This document shows positions 6,110 to 9,152 of a stretch of 9,152 nucleotides of DNA, piece by piece. The stretch spans positions 1 to 9,152 of the forward strand of contig NZ_JADEXF010000075.1 of the NCBI RefSeq assembly GCF_015207245.1. Reading direction: 5' to 3'. How positions within the stretch are numbered: the stretch's first letter is position 1; the number at the start of each line of letters is the position of its first letter. This DNA comes from Nostoc cf. edaphicum LEGE 07299. GTDB lineage: Bacteria > Cyanobacteriota > Cyanobacteriia > Cyanobacteriales > Nostocaceae. Position numbers and translations under genes: made by a program. The notes beneath the pieces were generated by a model. That model ran no database searches. It was not told the origin of the DNA and saw only the letters and a list, made by a program, of their open reading frames with translations.

Positions 6110-7030
6110 ATGACCAGTCAGAAAACTCAATCGATAAACCTCAAAATTGCTGTAGTTGGAGATATTCACGACCAATGGGAAGTGGAAGATGGCGTTGCAC
6201 TCAAGCATTTGGGTGTTGACTTAGTGCTGTTTGTCGGGGATTTTGGCAATGAATCGGTGGAAGTGGTCAGAGCGATCGCATCTCTCGATATTCCCAAAGC
6301 AGCCGTGATGGGCAACCACGATGCCTGGTACACCGCCACCGAATGGGGACGCAAAAAGGCTCCTTATGACCGCTCTAAGGAAGACTGGGTACAGGAACAA
6401 CTCGATTTATTAGGTTCGTCCCATGTTGGTTACGGTAAGCTGGATTTTCCCGCTTGGAATTTAACTGTAGTCGGGGGTCGTCCCTTTACTTGGGGTGGCC
6501 CAGAGTGGAAATTCGCGGAAATCTGTAAAGAACGTTACGGTGTGACGAGTTTGGAAGAATCCGCCGATCGCATCTTCAAAGCAGTTAAAAGCGCCGCTTA
6601 CGAGACAATTATATTTTTGGGTCACAATGGGCCTAGTGGGTTAGGCGATCGCCCCGAAGACCCCTGCGGCAAAGACTGGCACCCAATTGGCGGCGACTTT
6701 GGCGATCCAGATTTGGGCGAGGCGATTTCTCAAGCCTTAACTGCTGGTAAAACCATTCCTCTGGTGACATTTGGTCACATGCACCGAGATTTACGCCATA
6801 CCAAGAAGGTGCAGCGCAAGCCCATCTTTAGAAGTCCAGAGGGGACAATTTACTTAAATGCAGCTAGTGTCCCCAGGATTGTGGAAAATGACAGCGAGAA
6901 GTTGCGTAATTTTTCCATTGTCACCCTAGAGGCGGGTGTGGTTTCGCAAGTTTCCCTAATTTGGGTGGGCAATGACTTTCAGGTGGCACAGGAGGAAATT
7001 TTGTACGAGCGATCGCGCATTGTGTCGTAG
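6110..7030 (+). CDS. Calcineurin-like metallophosphoesterase (TIGR04168 type)
   Basis: Taken from ATG at 6110, the protein has 306 residues; a reading from TTG at 6047 would add 21 poorly conserved-looking residues. GGAAAG (6100-6105) just before the ATG supports the shorter form. The dinuclear metal motifs are all present: GDIH (Asp18, His20), GDFG (Asp44), GNHD (Asn69, His70, Asp71), GHNGP (His172) and GHMH (His223, His225). A complete active site of this kind normally hydrolyses phosphomono- or diesters using Mn/Fe or Zn. The substrate is unknown. The overall layout, with the GGRPFTWGGPEW segment (122-133) and SGLGDRPEDPCGKDW (176-190), fits the cyanobacterial/plant TIGR04168 proteins as I remember them. 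It is divergent from nadA with about 150 bases between starts. No partner gene is visible. Confidence 0.88.
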   Translation: MTSQKTQSINLKIAVVGDIHDQWEVEDGVALKHLGVDLVLFVGDFGNESVEVVRAIASLDIPKAAVMGNHDAWYTATEWGRKKAPYDRSKEDWVQEQLDLLGSSHVGYGKLDFPAWNLTVVGGRPFTWGGPEWKFAEICKERYGVTSLEESADRIFKAVKSAAYETIIFLGHNGPSGLGDRPEDPCGKDWHPIGGDFGDPDLGEAISQALTAGKTIPLVTFGHMHRDLRHTKKVQRKPIFRSPEGTIYLNAASVPRIVENDSEKLRNFSIVTLEAGVVSQVSLIWVGNDFQVAQEEILYERSRIVS

Positions 7031-7079
7031 ACATTCGCATCCAGTAGTGCAATCTGCGTAGATAATAGGGTATAGTATT

Positions 7080-7156
7080 ATCTGTCAAGTTTAGTGCTAA
7101 CCAACAAAAGCGCCTGAATAGCGTCTGAAACTAGGATAAACACAAGTTTGACAGAT
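7080..7156. repeat. Inverted repeat upstream of tRNA-Ser
   Basis: ATCTGTCAA (7080-7088) and TTGACAGAT (7148-7156) are perfect 9-bp inverted repeats separated by 59 bases. The right arm ends five bases before tRNA-Ser. The right arm contains a consensus TTGACA, but it is too close to the tRNA to be its -35 box. Function is unknown. Confidence 0.4.
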
Positions 7157-7161
7157 TTACT

Positions 7162-7246
7162 GGAGAGGTGGCAGAGTGGTCGATTGCGTCCGACTTGAAA
7201 TCGGATGAGGCTAAAACCTCCGGGAGTTCGAATCTCCCCCTCTCCG
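7162..7246 (+). tRNA. tRNA-Ser(UGA)
   Basis: This 85-base class II tRNA has a long variable arm. Acceptor stem GGAGAGG (7162-7168) pairs perfectly with CCTCTCC (7239-7245). The anticodon stem TCCGA/TCGGA encloses CTTGAAA with anticodon TGA (7196-7198). The T arm is GGGAG-TTCGAAT-CTCCC. The discriminator is G7246 and CCA is not encoded. It reads UCA and related serine codons. The 10 bases spanning its 3' end recur 300 bp downstream. Confidence 0.96.
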
Positions 7247-7250
7247 TTGA
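7241..7250 (+). repeat. tRNA-Ser 3'-end repeat, copy 1 (att-like)
   Basis: TCTCCGTTGA covers the last acceptor bases of tRNA-Ser and four bases beyond. It is repeated exactly at 7541-7550 in the same orientation. The upstream ten bases of the two copies agree only partly (about five of ten). Direct repeats of a tRNA 3' end are the usual footprint of site-specific integration. Confidence 0.4.
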
Positions 7251-7276
7251 ATGAATGTTGTTATCAAGTAGTACAC

Positions 7277-7318
7277 CTGTTTTGCATCTACAATATATCC
7301 AAATAGATGCAAAAACAG
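7277..7318 (+). promoter_or_regulatory. Long hairpin in the leader of the antitoxin-like gene
   Basis: CTGTTTTGCATCTA (7277-7290) pairs with TAGATGCAAAAACAG (7304-7318), giving 14 pairs with one bulged A around a 13-base loop. A second pair of arms, AGTAGT (7267-7272) and ACTACT (7329-7334), encloses it and ends one base before the ATG. It could be an operator, a terminator for tRNA-Ser, or an RNA structure controlling translation. No T-run follows, so the terminator reading is weaker. Confidence 0.5.
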
Positions 7319-7335
7319 TATTTGATTAACTACTG

Positions 7336-7524
7336 ATGAAAAATCTAAATATTAAAGAAGAAGCCCGCAAATTGATTGACAAGTTGCCAGAAAATTCCAC
7401 ATGGGATGATTTGATGTACCAAATTTATGTTCGGCAAACCGTTGAAGCTGGACTAGAGGATAGCAAAGCTAGTAATGTTATTTCTGTACAAGAAGTGCGG
7501 AAAAAATTGGGCTGTCAGAGTTAA
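7336..7524 (+). CDS. Antitoxin-like small protein, no toxin partner
   Basis: The 62-residue protein has the pattern KLIDKLPENSTWDDLMYQIYVRQTVEAGLEDSKA followed by VISVQEVRKKLG. Very similar short proteins lie directly ahead of RelE/ParE-type toxins in many cyanobacteria (family recalled from pattern, not searched). The N-terminal half would form the helical, probably dimerising part; the C-terminal half is the usual toxin-binding tail. The start is ATG at 7336, with no strong ribosome binding site and a conspicuous inverted repeat just upstream. The 99 bases after the stop (7525-7623) contain no toxin gene or recognisable remnant, so it appears to be an orphan. It lies between two copies of the tRNA-Ser 3' junction sequence. 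Confidence 0.7.
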   Translation: MKNLNIKEEARKLIDKLPENSTWDDLMYQIYVRQTVEAGLEDSKASNVISVQEVRKKLGCQS

Positions 7525-7540
7525 CGCTCAAGCCTTTCCT

Positions 7541-7550
7541 TCTCCGTTGA
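7541..7550 (+). repeat. tRNA-Ser 3'-end repeat, copy 2 (att-like)
   Basis: This is an exact copy of 7241-7250, 17 bases after the stop of the antitoxin-like gene and exactly 300 bp from copy 1. Both copies are followed within a few bases by ATGAATG. Confidence 0.4.
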
Positions 7551-7574
7551 GTTTTTCATGAATGAGTGAAGATG

Positions 7575-7616
7575 GAACGCTGGCGTTCGTGTTTACCTTT
7601 GTTTCACAAACCAAAG
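7575..7616. terminator. Two small hairpins between convergent genes
   Basis: GAACGC-TG-GCGTTC (7575-7588) is a perfect palindrome. CTTTGTTT (7597-7604) pairs with AAACCAAAG (7608-7616) with one bulged C and a CAC loop. They lie between the plus-strand antitoxin-like gene and the end of the minus-strand YG-repeat gene. A bidirectional terminator is plausible, but no clear U-run follows on either strand. Confidence 0.35.
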
Positions 7617-7623
7617 TAATTAG

Positions 7624-8040
7624 TTATTTAAACATATCAAAAATAGTCTGATTTAATCCTATATGAGGGTTAAATGCTGGTATGGGATTGGTGATTTGTG
7701 CATATATACTTAGCAGTAATTCTGGGTCAACCACAGGTAAATTGTTACTCAAAATATGAGAATTTCTTGTAACTATCAACACTGGTTGACCTTGGTACAA
7801 CACGATAGGAGGATTGAGGCAGTAAATATTGTAAGGACTGTACACGCCATATTGACTACCATATAATCCATAGGAATTCCGAATGCTGTATATACTATAG
7901 GAACTGCCATAGATACCATGAGGATTACTAATAGAGTTTTGGTCGTATAGATTACTTGATAAAACGCCTAAAAATTGTCCATCAGCAGCCCATAATTGAG
8001 CTACACCATTTACGGAAACGAGAAAATCTACAATTGACAT
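7624..8040 (-). CDS. YG-rich tandem-repeat protein, function unknown
   Basis: The 138-residue protein has no signal peptide or membrane segment. After an N-terminal strand region (MSIVDFLVSVNGVAQLW, DGQFLGVLSSN) comes a tandem 16-residue repeat. Residues 36-51 (SISNPHGIYGSSYSIY) and 52-67 (SIRNSYGLYGSQYGVY) are the full copies, and a partial SPYNIY follows at 68-73. The core is S-I-x-N-x-x-G-x-Y-G-S-x-Y-x-x-Y. The C-terminal part (74-138) has hydrophobic strands (PIVLYQGQPVLIVTRN) and then VVDPELLLSIYAQI. Similar YGS-repeat hypothetical proteins occur in varied bacteria, as I recall, without a known function; a beta-rich fold is likely. The start is ATG at 8040, with no ribosome binding site at normal spacing. 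The 240 bases upstream (8041-8280) hold no further gene. Confidence 0.7.
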   Translation of the reverse strand: MSIVDFLVSVNGVAQLWAADGQFLGVLSSNLYDQNSISNPHGIYGSSYSIYSIRNSYGLYGSQYGVYSPYNIYCLNPPIVLYQGQPVLIVTRNSHILSNNLPVVDPELLLSIYAQITNPIPAFNPHIGLNQTIFDMFK

Positions 8041-8230
8041 AGGTTTTTACAATAAAAACTTATTTTCTCCAGCTTCATCCCCTAAGAGTGCCAACAACCT
8101 CAGCAAAAATGCGTAATTTGTGGATCTGGTAGTGTAGTAAGTAATATTTTTATCGGAATTAAATAGAATTTTACATAGAAAATATTGAAGCGAAAATCTG
8201 ACTAACAAGTGTGATCGCTCCTCTCTCCCA

Positions 8231-8259
8231 TTGCTTGCATTGTGCTATCATTTTGATAA
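8231..8259 (+). promoter_or_regulatory. Promoter and candidate operator of vapBC
   Basis: TTGCTT (8231-8236) is followed after 17 bases by TGATAA (8254-8259). The palindrome TATCA-TTT-TGATA (8246-8258) overlaps the -10 element. Ribbon-helix-helix antitoxins usually repress their own operon by binding such palindromes, so this is a reasonable operator candidate. GAGG (8270-8273) precedes the ATG at 8281 by seven bases. Confidence 0.45.
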
Positions 8260-8280
8260 AATCTACTTTGAGGTAAAGCG

Positions 8281-8547
8281 ATGGCTACCCTTTATGTAAG
8301 AAATTTACCCGATGATTTGTATGCAAAACTGCAAGAGTTAGCGGCATCTGAACACCGTTCCATTAACGCCCAAGTTATAACTCTGTTGGAACAAGCTTTA
8401 AAAACTGAAGCACAGCAAACAGAAGAAGAAAGACGAAAGAATGTCCCAAAACTTCTAGAGGAAATCCGCCTTCGCCGTGAAAAGCTACCAACTAATATCG
8501 AATGGCCTGATAGCACTGCCATGATTAGAGAAGATCGGGACAGATGA
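8281..8547 (+). CDS. vapB: Ribbon-helix-helix antitoxin, FitA/VapB type
   Basis: In a type II toxin-antitoxin pair this protein neutralises the PIN-domain ribonuclease VapC and represses the operon. Of 88 residues, 1-43 form the Arc/CopG-like ribbon-helix-helix: strand TLYVRNLPDDLYAKLQELA, then the SEHRSINAQVITLLEQAL helices. The rest is charged and helical and ends in an acidic/basic tail (DSTAMIREDRDR) of the kind that wraps the toxin. The start is ATG at 8281, with GAGG seven bases upstream. The TGA stop overlaps the toxin start as ATGA (8544-8547), typical of translational coupling. The antitoxin frame is intact although the toxin gene next to it is broken, so it may now act only as a DNA-binding protein. 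Confidence 0.88.
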   Translation: MATLYVRNLPDDLYAKLQELAASEHRSINAQVITLLEQALKTEAQQTEEERRKNVPKLLEEIRLRREKLPTNIEWPDSTAMIREDRDR

Positions 8548-9002
8548 CAATTCCTCTTAGGTGCGTCGTGGATGCCAGTGTGTCCGTTAAACAATTTATT
8601 CCCGATCCGCTAACAGCCAAGGTTAATCAACTGTTTGCTCACCTTGCCTATACCCAGACAGAAATCTTTGTACCTGACCTGTTTTACATTAAGTGTGCAA
8701 ACGTTTTGTGGAAGTATGCTCGTGCAGGTAGTTACGATGTTTCTCTGATTTAAGGGAATTTAGCTAGTCTCAAAGCTTTCCCCTTGCGTGTCGTCTCCAC
8801 CGCTGACTTGATGGCGGATGCAGTTGCGATCGCATTAAATTATGGAATCTCCGCATACGATGGCTCTTATGTCGCACTATCACAGCAGGTAGGTGCTACT
8901 TTGCTGACTCTCGACGGCAAGCTGGTAAAGGCTTTAGCCACTTCGTCTTACAATGTTTGCTCGTTTAATGACTTCGAGGTTCCGCCGTTGGAGTCAATGT
9001 AG
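8544..9002 (+). pseudogene. vapC: VapC PIN-domain toxin, interrupted by an in-frame stop
   Basis: The reading frame from ATG at 8544 to TAG at 9000-9002 would be a normal-length PIN ribonuclease (152 codons before the stop), but codon 70 is TAA (8751-8753). Both sides are in the same frame and continue one family pattern (AGSYDVSLI, stop, GNLASLKAFPLRVVSTADL), so a single C-to-T change of CAA (Gln) is the simplest cause. Acidic PIN residues are visible at Asp10 (VVDAS), Asp106 (SAYDGSYVAL) and Asp124 (LTLDGKL). The fourth, normally Glu in the PDLFYIECAN-type helix, is Lys50 (AAG, 8691-8693). The toxin is therefore truncated and probably also catalytically dead. Restart at TTG 8784 could give the C-terminal half only. 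Stop-codon readthrough is possible but unlikely to matter given Lys50. Confidence 0.88.
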
Positions 9003-9152
9003 AAGCGATCGCCTTTCCTCACCATATATTCAACCCCAAAGCATTAAATGAGGCTAAACAAATCGATACAAACTCAGAATTGGGGAAATTAAATTTTTAT
9101 CACCGACTTACTTAGTTGCAATAAAATTAGTTTGTAAAGCAGGGTATAAACC
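9003..9152. other. Non-coding tail after vapC
   Basis: This AT-rich stretch begins with a HIP1 site (9005-9012). I see no supported gene, RNA or strong hairpin; it is cut by the end of the window. Confidence 0.4.

Noticed and set aside
7148..7153. TTGACA as the -35 box of tRNA-Ser
   Set aside because: It lies only eight bases before the mature tRNA 5' end, leaving no room for a -10 element upstream of the tRNA.
8292..8594. Minus-strand frame opposite vapB
   Set aside because: It is the antisense shadow of a well-supported antitoxin gene.
8999..9115. Open stretch after vapC reading like protein (FNPKALNEAKQIDT)
   Set aside because: It has no start codon or ribosome binding site and no recognised family, and is only about 38 codons; too weak to call a gene or remnant.
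1..9152. CRISPR array or insertion sequence
   Set aside because: No regularly spaced direct repeats with unique spacers and no transposase gene are present.

Overview
The window looks like chromosomal DNA of a filamentous cyanobacterium, most likely Nostocales (Nostoc/Anabaena type). I count nine perfect GCGATCGC (HIP1) octamers, about one per kilobase, at 707, 2639, 3359, 5326, 6272, 6645, 7009, 8826 and 9005. There are also short dispersed palindromes and CTTTGCG-type repeats typical of such genomes, and several proteins (acidic-linker HTH protein, 219-residue hypothetical, TIGR04168-type phosphoesterase) of a cyanobacterial kind. No database was searched; family names come from motif recognition.

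Left part (1-3340), all genes on the minus strand. A compact run reads membrane protein (2464-1613), then a helix-turn-helix protein with an acidic linker (1603-590), then cutA (584-252). The gaps are 9 and 5 bases, so this is probably one operon. It ends in a perfect 19-bp inverted repeat that overlaps the cutA stop. Upstream, a separately promoted 219-residue conserved hypothetical reads the same way.

Centre (3340-4980) is a tRNA neighbourhood. tRNA-Arg(UCU) lies on the plus strand. Just after it comes a GTG-started 230-residue protein combining a PD-(D/E)XK, group-I-intron-type endonuclease domain with a C-terminal DNA-binding helix-turn-helix. The last codons of this gene run into a decayed copy of the 3' half of tRNA-Thr. 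Beyond a palindrome-rich spacer lie the intact tRNA-Thr(GGU) and tRNA-Tyr(GUA) on the minus strand. This looks like a homing-endonuclease or integration scar among tRNA genes and is the most interesting part of the window.

Right-centre (4980-7030) is housekeeping. nadA (quinolinate synthase, NAD biosynthesis) is on the minus strand, divergent from a calcineurin-like metallophosphoesterase on the plus strand.

Right part (7030-9152) is accessory DNA. tRNA-Ser(UGA) is followed by an orphan antitoxin-like gene with a strong leader hairpin. A 10-bp copy of the tRNA-Ser 3' junction recurs exactly 300 bp downstream, so the small gene may sit inside an attachment-site scar. A minus-strand protein with 16-residue YG-rich tandem repeats follows. 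Last is a vapB-vapC toxin-antitoxin pair in which the antitoxin is intact but the PIN toxin has an in-frame TAA and a Glu-to-Lys change at a catalytic position. The two antitoxin-type genes here therefore both lack a working partner toxin.
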